This document shows, piece after piece, positions 32,501 to 40,230 of a stretch of DNA of 64,000 nucleotides; the stretch's first letter is position 1, and each line of letters opens with the position of its first letter. Source of the DNA: JBMOMT01 sp049324835 (GTDB lineage: Bacteria > Chloroflexota > Anaerolineae > CAYNKW01); the NCBI GenBank assembly GCA_049324835.1, contig JBMOMT010000032.1, positions 1 through 64,000 on the forward strand. The letters run 5' to 3'. A model generated the notes under the pieces. That model saw nothing but the letters and a program-made list of their open reading frames with translations. It searched no databases and had not been told where the DNA came from. A program made the translations under genes and the position numbers.

Positions 32501-33869
32501 GGCCCTGGCCGTGCCGCTGCTGCTGGGTGATGCGGCGCCAGGAGTGTTGCTGCTGTTCCACCCTCGCCCCGATTATTTCACCGAAGACCACCTGCAACTG
32601 GTAATGACCATCGGCTACCAGCTCGCCTCGGCCATCAACAACGCCGATCTGTACACCCTCGTCCAAGAGTCGGCAGAGCGGCTGGGCAAGCTGGCCCGCG
32701 CCAACCAGGCTGAAGCCGCTCAGAGCCAGGCCATCCTGGAGGCCATCGCCGATGGCGTGATGGTCACCGACGCTCAGGGACAGGTGATCCTGTTCAACGC
32801 TGCTGCCGGGCGCATCCTGGGCGCACCCCGCCAGGCAGTGGTGGGCCGAAGCATCCAGGACATGTCTGGGCTGTACGGCACGGCCGGCTCTTCCTGGGCA
32901 GCGCTCTCGGCAGCCTGGCAGATGGGCCAGGCAGACGATCGCACCTTTTTGGCCGAGCGGCTGGAACTCGAAGACCGGGTGGTCAGCGTGCACCTGGCGC
33001 CTGTCTTTATCGAACACGAATTCCTGGGCACCGTCTCGGTGTTCCGCGACATCACCCACGACGTAGAGGTAGCTCGCATGAAGAGCGAGTTCGTCTCCAC
33101 CGTCTCGCACGAACTGCGCACGCCCATGACATCTATCAAGGGCTTTGTCGACTTGCTCTTGCTGGGCGCGGCCGGCAACATCAGCGAGCAGCAGCGGCAC
33201 TTTTTGGGCATCATCAAATCCAACGTCGACCGTCTGGCGACGTTGGTGGGTGATCTGCTGGATCTTTCCCGCATCGAGACCGGTCGCCTGCGACTCAGGC
33301 GTGAGAGGCTTGCCTTCTCAGAGGTGGTGCAGGCGGTGCTGGATTCGTTACATGCCAGGATCGAGGAAAAGGGGCTGGAGCTGATCGCCGATGTGCCGGA
33401 GCGGCTGCCCACAGTCATGGGCGACCGCGACCGCCTGATCCAGATCCTGACCAATCTGGTGGCCAACGCCTACCAGTACACGCCCAGCGGCGGGCAGATT
33501 CGTATCATCGTCACGCCGCAGGACGGCTTTTTGCAGGTCAGCGTGACCGACACCGGCATCGGTATCTCGGAGGAAGATCAGAACAAGATCTTTGATCGTT
33601 TCTTCCGCGCCGACCACCCTGTGGTGCGGGCAAGCGGCGGCACGGGCCTGGGGCTGCCCATCGTCAAATCTCTGGTGGAGCTTCACGGCGGCCAGCTCTG
33701 GCTGCACAGCACACTCGGCGAAGGCAGCGCGTTTACTTTTACGCTGCCTTTCCGTCCCGTTCCCGAGTCTGCGCCAGAGAGCGGCGGCGGCGAATCGGTC
33801 AAAGGCCAGAGCGCGCCACCCACCCAGGAAATGGGCCGCGCCGATCAGGAGACTGTCACGACGACGTGA
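26532..33869 (+). CDS. Giant sensor histidine kinase with eleven GAF domains and a PAS domain
   Basis: This 2445-aa protein has four membrane helices (about 18-37, 44-62, 64-82, 93-114), then ten consecutive GAF domains ending near residues 281, 452, 621, 790, 963, 1137, 1336, 1503, 1675 and 1842. Each closes with an (Q)AA(V/I)A(I/L)(E/Q)NA-type helix. A coiled coil (about 1845-1885), an eleventh GAF (to about 2036) and a PAS (about 2060-2175) follow. HisKA has His 2193 in VSHELRTP, and HATPase has N-box NAYQYTPSGG and G-boxes DTGIGI and GTGLGLPI. The kinase core is complete. GAF7 is a longer subtype shared with the 36840-40229 kinase. No clear ribosome-binding site is seen; start ATGATG at 26532. 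It probably integrates many ligands, but none can be named. Confidence 0.95.
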   Translation: MMTQEPSPINRAKPLQRWLAILLSLTTVLITLLVYCIESWNPVYAPVAWYLFLLPIGLTAYTYGLGIGLGLSALITALFAPIVAKHLREYGLSPLAINLLTTTLVINGFAALVGYFGGSQRQQRDLYRTLNLLGERFSQELQVDELLEVILRQAVAQLEADMGEILLQDEKSGQLRVAASTNGNQSTARGPNSGQDESLGQWLLQQNTPFLHNALLQDPRFTWVAGSDRELPGSLIAAPLRRGRQAFGLLCLLSLAPGAFGKRDLEMLVAIAGKSEVAIENARLYQQTDAALAQRVEELSSIAEVDRELSASLDLQHVIELVLARAIERTGATAGLVGLVAGSASHLNILAWRGYPADTLLDGRQGPWSTRMGIIGRVVRTGQPALVADVHHDPDYFEGLPGAQSQLTVPIVRESQVIGVLNLESTQTGAFEQDALQFVEHLADHAAIAITNARLFQEEHRRAQEMAAFNEINRTISASLDLKTTLDTIIQNVERIVPFFVAEICLWDAAQKLMVTHGCAGEPDYTSQMGGFYRLDEGYTGWIAHYRQPLLIADTLSRQDVRPKFDLPDRPIRAYLGVPLIVNENLVGTLELASTQPGAYSSQDLATLQTFASQAAVAIENARLFEATQRLLDELSLLYQAGQATTSSLDVQQVLNSVANVMSQAIGVDSCSISEWEEGTDTLLTLTDVGHPLAQDVGKTYSLAEYPATARLLTTRQPLIVRTDDPTADASETHLLQEFGYATMLALPLIVRDRVIGLVELYTVSPRDYSENDIELAQALTNQAAVALENARLYEAQRRRAEELSGLYDIALRSSSTLALDELLRQTMPQVVQLLNAEKGTLLLYDPNQRMLIAQPAASFGAAPKEIARFCIPIDAQNFHSSVFATGRSFISHDLAHDKRIIPAYRPFVQVFDARNALGVPLPGSDGNIGELYVINKQSGSFTPDDDRLLGTIASHLALAIEKARLYTQTDESLRIRVEELTALNQISREMNATLDLQQILQVLLEQALRTTEASHGNVMLLDAESQKLQLLAAQGCQEHEIRAMEEMVLQDALYQQNSIRQVLDERRPHVTLDTRRQPSAICGCTDTRSIISVPILYREQVAGLINLGSTAVGHFTDEHVRFTQALALQAAIAIGNARAYEEQTRQGNLLRRRTEQMDSLLSIARALRADLPLHEVLEEIAYGISYAVGFQMVLVSVVEQPADDDRPYLRRIAMAGVPLAVFEEMKQTRQPLEPVARIMRSEYRISQSYFLPWENKGDWATELDSHIIMPPEQIDQWQNDTWHPEDALLVPLRSTDGQLLGIITVDQPLNGKRPTLFVAESLELFAYQAAITLENARLFTLEQERRRLADTLRQVAEAISATLNLEKVLQIVLDHLRQVVDYDSATIQLLSDNHLEIIAARGHPRPEEVIGLTFPLDQGHPNREAILSQEPYIVPDVTEQYRAFFQQASQPPIRSWMGVPLFFHDQPVGLITLDKYTPGFYNQQAAQIASLFATQAAVALQNARLFEETKRHVAEMDVLLEAGQNVSATLEMETTLHTILSYATRLVRASCGWILLVSLEDKIITRRATHGLDEHLLKDLGYDFFQGGLEGWVMRERTPALSRALTEDERLTDRVRLWLAEQHLGSATVVPLQVKDQVVGVLAVLKDRTDRPLSQHELDLLSVMASQAAIALENAELFAERERNIAELSIMYQTGRAISGSLDLEAIVNMIYTQISQVMDATNFFIAFYNPDTEEVSFPLAVESGERRNWPARQKGQGLTEYILKHKRPLLLPDRVRARLLNLGVEPIGKEAHSWLGVPMLAGDQVLGVMCVQSYERENSYDQDHLSLLSTIAAQAAVAVRNAQLYRQVQDLVQEMEKRVAARTEELVQAVSDLMMERDRVQTLYRITSDLASSLDVDRVLNRALSLVCEAVGAPQGSILLLDSESEFLVHRSALRRQEPLPRNGVKTRYREGVGLAGWVLETQEAVIVPDVTQDERWLKDDEEHQSKSALAVPLLLGDAAPGVLLLFHPRPDYFTEDHLQLVMTIGYQLASAINNADLYTLVQESAERLGKLARANQAEAAQSQAILEAIADGVMVTDAQGQVILFNAAAGRILGAPRQAVVGRSIQDMSGLYGTAGSSWAALSAAWQMGQADDRTFLAERLELEDRVVSVHLAPVFIEHEFLGTVSVFRDITHDVEVARMKSEFVSTVSHELRTPMTSIKGFVDLLLLGAAGNISEQQRHFLGIIKSNVDRLATLVGDLLDLSRIETGRLRLRRERLAFSEVVQAVLDSLHARIEEKGLELIADVPERLPTVMGDRDRLIQILTNLVANAYQYTPSGGQIRIIVTPQDGFLQVSVTDTGIGISEEDQNKIFDRFFRADHPVVRASGGTGLGLPIVKSLVELHGGQLWLHSTLGEGSAFTFTLPFRPVPESAPESGGGESVKGQSAPPTQEMGRADQETVTTT

Positions 33870-33946
33870 ATACGCGGGCACGTGTGCACGCGCCATCAAC
33901 TTGAACAACAGAGCGCTGCTCTTGGGGTGAGCAGGCAGGCAAGGGT

Positions 33947-36838
33947 ATGAACGATTTGGCAATATGGTTCGAGCGAAATCAAGATCGGCTGCAAGCCGAG
34001 TGGCTGGCGGCAGTGGGAAATGACCTGGCCGCTACCCAGGCGTACGATTGGCCAGGGCTGTTCGCCATCGTCGGCCAGTTGATAGCCGACGATGGCGCGG
34101 CATCGTCGGGCAGCGCGGCCGCCCTGCAAGACTGGATGGCTCGCGCCCTATCCGACGACGGCCTCCCGTTGCATGGCGCGTTGCGGGCCATTCTGGCGCT
34201 ACGCCCCGTGCTGGCAGGACAGCTCCATCGGGACAGTGAGCGCCCCACCGCCGCGGATCGGCTGGCGCGCGCCAGCAACACGCTGGATCGGGTGGCGCTT
34301 CAGGCTGCCGAGATAGCGCACGCGCAATCCAAAGAGATGGCCTTGCGGCTGCGCGCCGAGAACCAGGAATTGATCGACTGCATCCAGCAGAACGCCAAAG
34401 CGATGCAACACGAGAGAGATCAACTGGAAGCCCTGTATACCCTCACCCGCGAGCTCTCGGCCAGCATGGAGCTCAAGGAGGTCATGGATCGTACGCTGCG
34501 TATCGTTAGCTCGGCGGTGGGGGCGTCGCACGGCTCGATCATGCTCATGGACCAGAGCCAGGGGGTGCTGGTGATCCGGGCCATTATGGGCCGCGAAAAG
34601 CCGCTGCCGCCCGAAGGTGAGCCAACGCCTTTTGCGCCCGGCAAAGGGCTGGCAGGGCAGGTTTATCAGAATCGGCAGACGATGCTGATCGCAGACGTGT
34701 TAAGAGACCCTCGCTGGGTCAAATCCAAAGGTCGTGGCGCCCGCACACGGGCCCTGCTTCTGGCCCCGCTGATCGTCGACCTGGAAAACTATGGCGTGAT
34801 GACCATCGCCGACGAACGGCCCGGTTTTTTCACCGACGAGCACCTGCGCCTGGTGGATACGGCGGCTGGTCAGGTGGCACGGGCCATCAGCAACGCCCAA
34901 TTATACCAGTTTGTCAGCGACACGGCCCGCGAACTGGGTGAAACCCTGCGTCGAGAGCAGGAAGAAGCTTCCAAAAGCCAGGCCATCCTGCAATCTATCG
35001 GCGACGGCGTGGTGGTCACCGATACGCAGGGGCGCATCATTCTCATCAACGCGGCTGCCGAGCGTATCCTGGGCACCAAACATCGGGCAGTGATCGGCCG
35101 CGACGTGCGTAACCTCTTTTCGGCCTTCAAGGCCGGGGGGCGCGCCGAGATGTTGGAGGCGATGGAAAAATTGGCGGCCAATCCCATGCAGAACAGACAC
35201 GCGCCGCAGATCATCCAATCGGAACTGGTCATGGAACAGATCACGGTCAGCGCCCACCTGGCGCCTGTGCTGGGCAAGAAAAACGAGTTCATGGGCATCG
35301 TCACCGTGTTCCGCGACATCACCCGCGAGGTGCAGGCCGATATCGCCAAGACCGAATTCGTATCGACCGTGTCTCACGAGCTGCGCACGCCGCTCACCTC
35401 CATCAAAGGTTACACCGATCTGCTGGTGGCAGACGCCGTCGGCCCGCTGACGCCTCCGCAACAGCAGTTCATGGGCATCATTCGTAACAACGTCAACCGC
35501 CTCACCGCTCTGATCAACGATCTGTTGGACATCTCACGCATCGAATCGGGACGAGTCAAGCTGCAAATGGAGCCGCTGAGCATCGAAAGTGTGGTGCAAG
35601 ACGTGGCCGAGTCGATGCGTCCCCAGATCGAGGGCAAAGGACTCACGCTGCGCCTGGACATCCCGGAGCAACTGCCACAGGTGCACGGCGACCGCGACCG
35701 TCTGGTGCAGGTGCTCACCAACCTGGTGGGCAACGCCTATCATTACACGCCCGAAGGCCAGGTGAGTATCGGCATCTCGGAGATGACCGGCGCGCTGCGA
35801 GTGGATGTCGCGGACACCGGCATTGGCATCACAGCCGACGATCAGAGCCGTATCTGGGATCGTTTTTTCCGCGCCAGCCATCCGGTGGTGGAAAAGGCCG
35901 CCGGCACCGGCCTGGGATTGTCCATCGTCAAGATGTTCGTGGAAATGCACGGCGGGCGCATCTGGGTCAACAGCGAGCCTGGCCGCGGCAGTACCTTTAC
36001 TTTTATCCTGCCCACCATCGACTCTCAAGGCCCTACCTTATTGCCGCCGGAACCCAAACCGCTCCCCAGAGCGTTGGGTGATCAGAAAACCATCCTGGTC
36101 GTCGAGGACGAGCCAGACATCAGCGCCCTCATCCGTTACCAGCTACAATCTTGTGGCTACCGGGTGCTCACCGCCGCCCTGGGCGACGAAGCACTGGCCA
36201 AAGCCAGAGCCGAAAAACCCGACCTGATCACACTGGACATCCTGCTGCCAGACCGCGACGGCTTCGACGTGCTGCGTGAGCTCAAAGCCATGCCGGAGAC
36301 GGCCAACATCCCGGTGCTCATCCTGTCTATCATCCAGGATCAGGAAAGCGGCTTCCGACTGGGGGCAGTCGATTTCTTGAGCAAACCCATCGACGAGCCG
36401 CGGCTGATCGAAACCATCCACACCATTCTGGATCGTAAAGCGCGTGTGCTGATCGCCGAAGACGAGCCAGACACGGCCGGTCTGCTGGTGCACATGCTGG
36501 AACGGGCCGGGTTTGCCACCTCGGTGGCCGTCAATGGTTACGAAACGCTGGCGCTGGCCCGGCGCGAAAAACCCGGTCTGATTCTGCTCGATCTGCGTAT
36601 GCCGGGCATGGACGGCTACGAAGCCCTCATCCGGCTCAAACAAGACGAACAAACGCGCGATATCCCCATCATCACCATGTCGGCTCACGCCAGCGATCCG
36701 CGCTCGGAGCGCGAGAAACTGCTCTCACTGGGAGCGGCGGAATTTCTCTCCAAACCCTTCACCGTCGACGAGCTGGTGCAGGAAATCGAACGGGCCATAG
36801 GCGAGATCGACCAGATGGCGACGCTGGAAAACGAATGA
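33947..36838 (+). CDS. Hybrid histidine kinase: GAF-PAS-HisKA-HATPase-REC-REC
   Basis: This 963-aa cytoplasmic protein has a helical RsbR/RsbRD-like N-terminal domain (about 1-110) and a coiled coil to about 155. GAF is at about 160-318, PAS 344-455, HisKA with His 477 (VSHELRTP), HATPase about 580-695, receiver 1 about 714-830 (Asp 764, Lys 813) and receiver 2 about 834-950 (Asp 882). Two C-terminal receivers suggest an internal phosphorelay or competing outputs. The GAF-PAS-kinase part closely parallels the ends of the 2445-aa and 941-aa kinases. ATG 33947 has AGGCAAGGG upstream, and the next kinase starts one base after its stop. Confidence 0.95.
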   Translation: MNDLAIWFERNQDRLQAEWLAAVGNDLAATQAYDWPGLFAIVGQLIADDGAASSGSAAALQDWMARALSDDGLPLHGALRAILALRPVLAGQLHRDSERPTAADRLARASNTLDRVALQAAEIAHAQSKEMALRLRAENQELIDCIQQNAKAMQHERDQLEALYTLTRELSASMELKEVMDRTLRIVSSAVGASHGSIMLMDQSQGVLVIRAIMGREKPLPPEGEPTPFAPGKGLAGQVYQNRQTMLIADVLRDPRWVKSKGRGARTRALLLAPLIVDLENYGVMTIADERPGFFTDEHLRLVDTAAGQVARAISNAQLYQFVSDTARELGETLRREQEEASKSQAILQSIGDGVVVTDTQGRIILINAAAERILGTKHRAVIGRDVRNLFSAFKAGGRAEMLEAMEKLAANPMQNRHAPQIIQSELVMEQITVSAHLAPVLGKKNEFMGIVTVFRDITREVQADIAKTEFVSTVSHELRTPLTSIKGYTDLLVADAVGPLTPPQQQFMGIIRNNVNRLTALINDLLDISRIESGRVKLQMEPLSIESVVQDVAESMRPQIEGKGLTLRLDIPEQLPQVHGDRDRLVQVLTNLVGNAYHYTPEGQVSIGISEMTGALRVDVADTGIGITADDQSRIWDRFFRASHPVVEKAAGTGLGLSIVKMFVEMHGGRIWVNSEPGRGSTFTFILPTIDSQGPTLLPPEPKPLPRALGDQKTILVVEDEPDISALIRYQLQSCGYRVLTAALGDEALAKARAEKPDLITLDILLPDRDGFDVLRELKAMPETANIPVLILSIIQDQESGFRLGAVDFLSKPIDEPRLIETIHTILDRKARVLIAEDEPDTAGLLVHMLERAGFATSVAVNGYETLALARREKPGLILLDLRMPGMDGYEALIRLKQDEQTRDIPIITMSAHASDPRSEREKLLSLGAAEFLSKPFTVDELVQEIERAIGEIDQMATLENE

Positions 36839-36839
36839 C

Positions 36840-39800
36840 ATGAACCGCAAAGGGAAACCGCTACCAACCCAACCGAACAACTCGCCGATGCCGGCGCCCC
36901 TCGAGGTCGACGAAAAGCGGCTGGCCGAACTGATGGCCCTGCACAACATTGGCCGCGAATTCAACCGCACGTTGGACCTGGACCAGATCTTGAGCGTGCT
37001 GTTGCGAGAGGCCGTGGCCGCTACACCGGCTACCCACGGCAACATCCTCTTGCTCGATCACGAGACGCATCAACTGCGCCTGGCAGCCTGGCAGGGCTAC
37101 ACCGACGCCCAAAGCGCCATATTACAACAGACAGAATCCTGGGTCGGCCAGGGCATCGTGGGTCGTGTCGTAGAAACGGGCCAGGAAGCCGCCGTGCCGG
37201 ACGTGAGCCAGGACCCAGACTATTTCGCTGTGGTGCCAGACACCTGCTCCGAGCTGGCCGTCGCCATCGATCACGATCACCAGGTGGTGGGCGTCATCAA
37301 CCTGGAAAGCCCTCAACCGGCCGCCTTTGACGAACAGGACATCCGCTTTCTCAAAGCCCTGGCCGATCAGGCCACGCTGGCCATCGCCAACGCCCGGCGC
37401 TACGAGCAGGCCCGCCGCCAGAGCGAGGCCCTCGGTCAACGCATCCGTTTCCAGGAGCGCCTCCTGGACATCTCGACCGTCCTGCGCTCCGATCTGGGCC
37501 TGGAAGAGATTTTGCAGCGCATCGCCCAGGCCATTCCGGAGACGATCGGTTTTAATGTGGCCCTGCTCAGCCTGATCGAGGGCAAACCATCGCACCTGCA
37601 ACGCGTGGCCGCTGCCGGCATCTCTCCGGCCACCTTTGAGCAAATCCGCGAGCACCAACCACCGTTGAGCAACTATTTGCGCGTGATGCGCCAGGAATTC
37701 CGCATCAGCAACTCTTTTTTCCTGCCCCACCACCGCGCCGACGAGTGGGAGCCAGACGTGATACATCACACCATCGTAGAAGGGCCAGACGAGGTGCCCG
37801 CCGGTCACTGGCATCCTCAAGACGCGTTATTGGTGCCGGTGCAGGCCACCGATGGTACACTGCTGGGCCTGCTCTCGGTAGACGACCCACAAGATGGCCG
37901 CATCCCCAGCCGGACGCAGGTGGAATCGTTGGAGCTTTTTGCCGCGCTGGCTGCCTTTGCCATCGAAAATGCCCGCCGCTACGAGGAGGCCCAACGGCGG
38001 TTGGACGAAGATCGCATCCTGCTGCGCGCCAGCAGCGATATGCTCTCGTCGTTAGAGATGAGCCAGGTCATGGAGCGCATCGTGCAGCACATGGCCCAGG
38101 CAGTGGATGCCACCAGCGCCTATCTGTGCGACTGGTCTCCCGAAGGCCACACCTCTACGGTGCTGGCCGAGTACATCGGGCCACAGGCCATCGCCGGCGA
38201 GCGAGCCACCGATCTGGGCGTGACCTACGAGGTGACAGAGGGTTCGGTGGTCTGGCAGGTGATCCACCAGCGTAGACCCTTCGAAGCCAGCCTGGTCGAT
38301 CCGGACCTCACGCCGGAGGTGCGGCAGCACCTGCAAGAACTGGGCGGGCAGACGGTGCTCTATTTGCCGCTGATCGTGCAGAACGAGCCGATGGGTTATT
38401 TCGAGATCTGGGAGAGCCGCCGGCCCCGCCGCTTCAGCCGCCAGGAGATCGACCGCTTGCAGACGCTCACCAACCAGGCCGCCATCGGCATCACCAACGC
38501 CCGGTTGTTTCGTGAGATCGAGCGCCGGGCCGTACAACTCGAAACCATCGCTCAGGTGAGCCGTCGCATCAGCAGCATCCTGGACCTGGACACCCTGCTG
38601 GACGAGGTGGTCAACCTCATCCAGGAACAATTTGGTTATTATCACGTTCACATCTTTTTGCTCGAGCCCAGGCGTGGCGAGGTGGTCTTTCGAGCCGGCG
38701 CCGGCCGGGCCGGACAACGCATCGCCGAGCGGGGCGGCATCCGGCTGAAAACCGGTGAACAGGGCATCATCGGTTGGGTGGCTCAGCGCGGTGAGCCTCT
38801 GCTGGTTCAAGATGTCTCTCAGGAGCCACGCTTTGTGCCCAACCAGGTGTTGCCCGATACCCGGGCCGAACTGGCCGTGCCCCTCAAACTGGGCCGCCAG
38901 ATCATCGGGGTGCTGGACGTGCAGAGCGACGAGTTGCACGCTTTTGACCAGGAAGACCTGTTCACCCTTCAGACGCTGGCGGATCAGACTGCCGTGGCCA
39001 TTCAGAACGCCCGCAACTATCAGGAGGCCCAGGAACTGGCCCACTCGCTGGAGCGTCATGTAGAGGAGCGCACCGCCGAGCTCCAGGCGGCCCTGCGCCA
39101 ACAAGAGGTGCTGGCCGAAAAGACACGCGCCATCGTCGAAGGCATCACCGATGCCGTCATCGTCTTTGATTCGGCAGACCGGGTGACGAGCGCCAATCCG
39201 GCGGTGGAAAGGGTGTTGGGGCTTTCACCCAAGACCTTTTTCAACGTCCGGCTGCACGATGCCGTGGCCCAGGAAGGGACGAGTGATACCGCCGAGAGTG
39301 CGCTGGCCGTCTTTACCGCCTTTATCAGCAGCAAACAAAAGATCCAGCAGGGCGCGCCGCTGGCCGAGTGCCGCTTTGAGCTGGGCGAAAAGACGATCGA
39401 GGCCAGCTTTTCTCCTGTCGTGCAGCAAGAGAGCGATTCGCTGGACATCGTGGCCGTCTTTCGCGACGTCACCCGCCAGGCCCGCATCGATCAACTCAAA
39501 GAGGAATTTATCTCGGTGGCGGCCCACGAGCTGAAAACGCCCATGACCGCCCTCCAGGGCTACACCGAGCTGCTGTTATCCGAGGCAGTGGGGCAGGTTT
39601 CGTCCATGCAGCAGCAGTTCCTGAACATCATCAAGACCAACGTCGAGCGACTGGTCGATCTCGCCGACAACCTGCTGGATCATTCACGCATCAAAGCCGG
39701 CATGGTGCAGCTCAAGATTCAGAAACTGCATCTGCCGGAGCTCATCGGCGAAGTGGTCAACACGTTTCAGGTCGAAGTAGAACGCAAAGACCTCCAGCTC

Positions 39801-40229
39801 ACGGTAGATGTGCCAGCCAACCTCAGCGGCATCTGGGGCGACCGTGGTCGAATCGTGCAGCTTCTGGCCAACCTGTTGAGCAACGCCTGTAAATACACAC
39901 CCGGCGGAGGTCAGGTGGGCATATTGGCACGACAATTGAACGGCCAGATCCAGGTAGACGTGATGGATACGGGCATCGGCATCTCGCGCCAGGATCAGGA
40001 ACAACTTTTCAGCCGCTTTTTCCGGGCCGATAACCCACTCATCCGCGAGATCGGCGGCACCGGCCTGGGCCTGTCCATCGCCAAGTCCATCGTCTCGCTG
40101 CACGGCGGCGAAATCTGGGTCGACAGTGAACTGGGGCACGGCAGCACGTTCAGCTTTACGCTGCCTCTGGCCCAGGGCGACAGGGCCGACATCACCGATC
40201 CTTCCGAAGTGTTGGGTGTGCTGGATTGA
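36840..40229 (+). CDS. Sensor histidine kinase with four GAF domains and a PAS domain
   Basis: This 1129-aa soluble kinase has GAF1 at about 28-186, GAF2 about 198-380 (the long subtype with FRISNSFFLP and HPQDALLVP motifs), GAF3 about 392-555 and GAF4 about 562-725. A coiled coil (about 728-765) and PAS about 765-880 follow. HisKA has His 896 in AAHELKTP, and HATPase (about 1000-1115) has DTGIGI and GTGLGLSI. The start ATG follows the previous stop by one base, so expression is coupled to the hybrid kinase, and the next kinase again starts one base after its stop. It has no receiver, so it needs a separate response regulator. Confidence 0.95.
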   Translation: MNRKGKPLPTQPNNSPMPAPLEVDEKRLAELMALHNIGREFNRTLDLDQILSVLLREAVAATPATHGNILLLDHETHQLRLAAWQGYTDAQSAILQQTESWVGQGIVGRVVETGQEAAVPDVSQDPDYFAVVPDTCSELAVAIDHDHQVVGVINLESPQPAAFDEQDIRFLKALADQATLAIANARRYEQARRQSEALGQRIRFQERLLDISTVLRSDLGLEEILQRIAQAIPETIGFNVALLSLIEGKPSHLQRVAAAGISPATFEQIREHQPPLSNYLRVMRQEFRISNSFFLPHHRADEWEPDVIHHTIVEGPDEVPAGHWHPQDALLVPVQATDGTLLGLLSVDDPQDGRIPSRTQVESLELFAALAAFAIENARRYEEAQRRLDEDRILLRASSDMLSSLEMSQVMERIVQHMAQAVDATSAYLCDWSPEGHTSTVLAEYIGPQAIAGERATDLGVTYEVTEGSVVWQVIHQRRPFEASLVDPDLTPEVRQHLQELGGQTVLYLPLIVQNEPMGYFEIWESRRPRRFSRQEIDRLQTLTNQAAIGITNARLFREIERRAVQLETIAQVSRRISSILDLDTLLDEVVNLIQEQFGYYHVHIFLLEPRRGEVVFRAGAGRAGQRIAERGGIRLKTGEQGIIGWVAQRGEPLLVQDVSQEPRFVPNQVLPDTRAELAVPLKLGRQIIGVLDVQSDELHAFDQEDLFTLQTLADQTAVAIQNARNYQEAQELAHSLERHVEERTAELQAALRQQEVLAEKTRAIVEGITDAVIVFDSADRVTSANPAVERVLGLSPKTFFNVRLHDAVAQEGTSDTAESALAVFTAFISSKQKIQQGAPLAECRFELGEKTIEASFSPVVQQESDSLDIVAVFRDVTRQARIDQLKEEFISVAAHELKTPMTALQGYTELLLSEAVGQVSSMQQQFLNIIKTNVERLVDLADNLLDHSRIKAGMVQLKIQKLHLPELIGEVVNTFQVEVERKDLQLTVDVPANLSGIWGDRGRIVQLLANLLSNACKYTPGGGQVGILARQLNGQIQVDVMDTGIGISRQDQEQLFSRFFRADNPLIREIGGTGLGLSIAKSIVSLHGGEIWVDSELGHGSTFSFTLPLAQGDRADITDPSEVLGVLD

Positions 40230-40230
40230 G

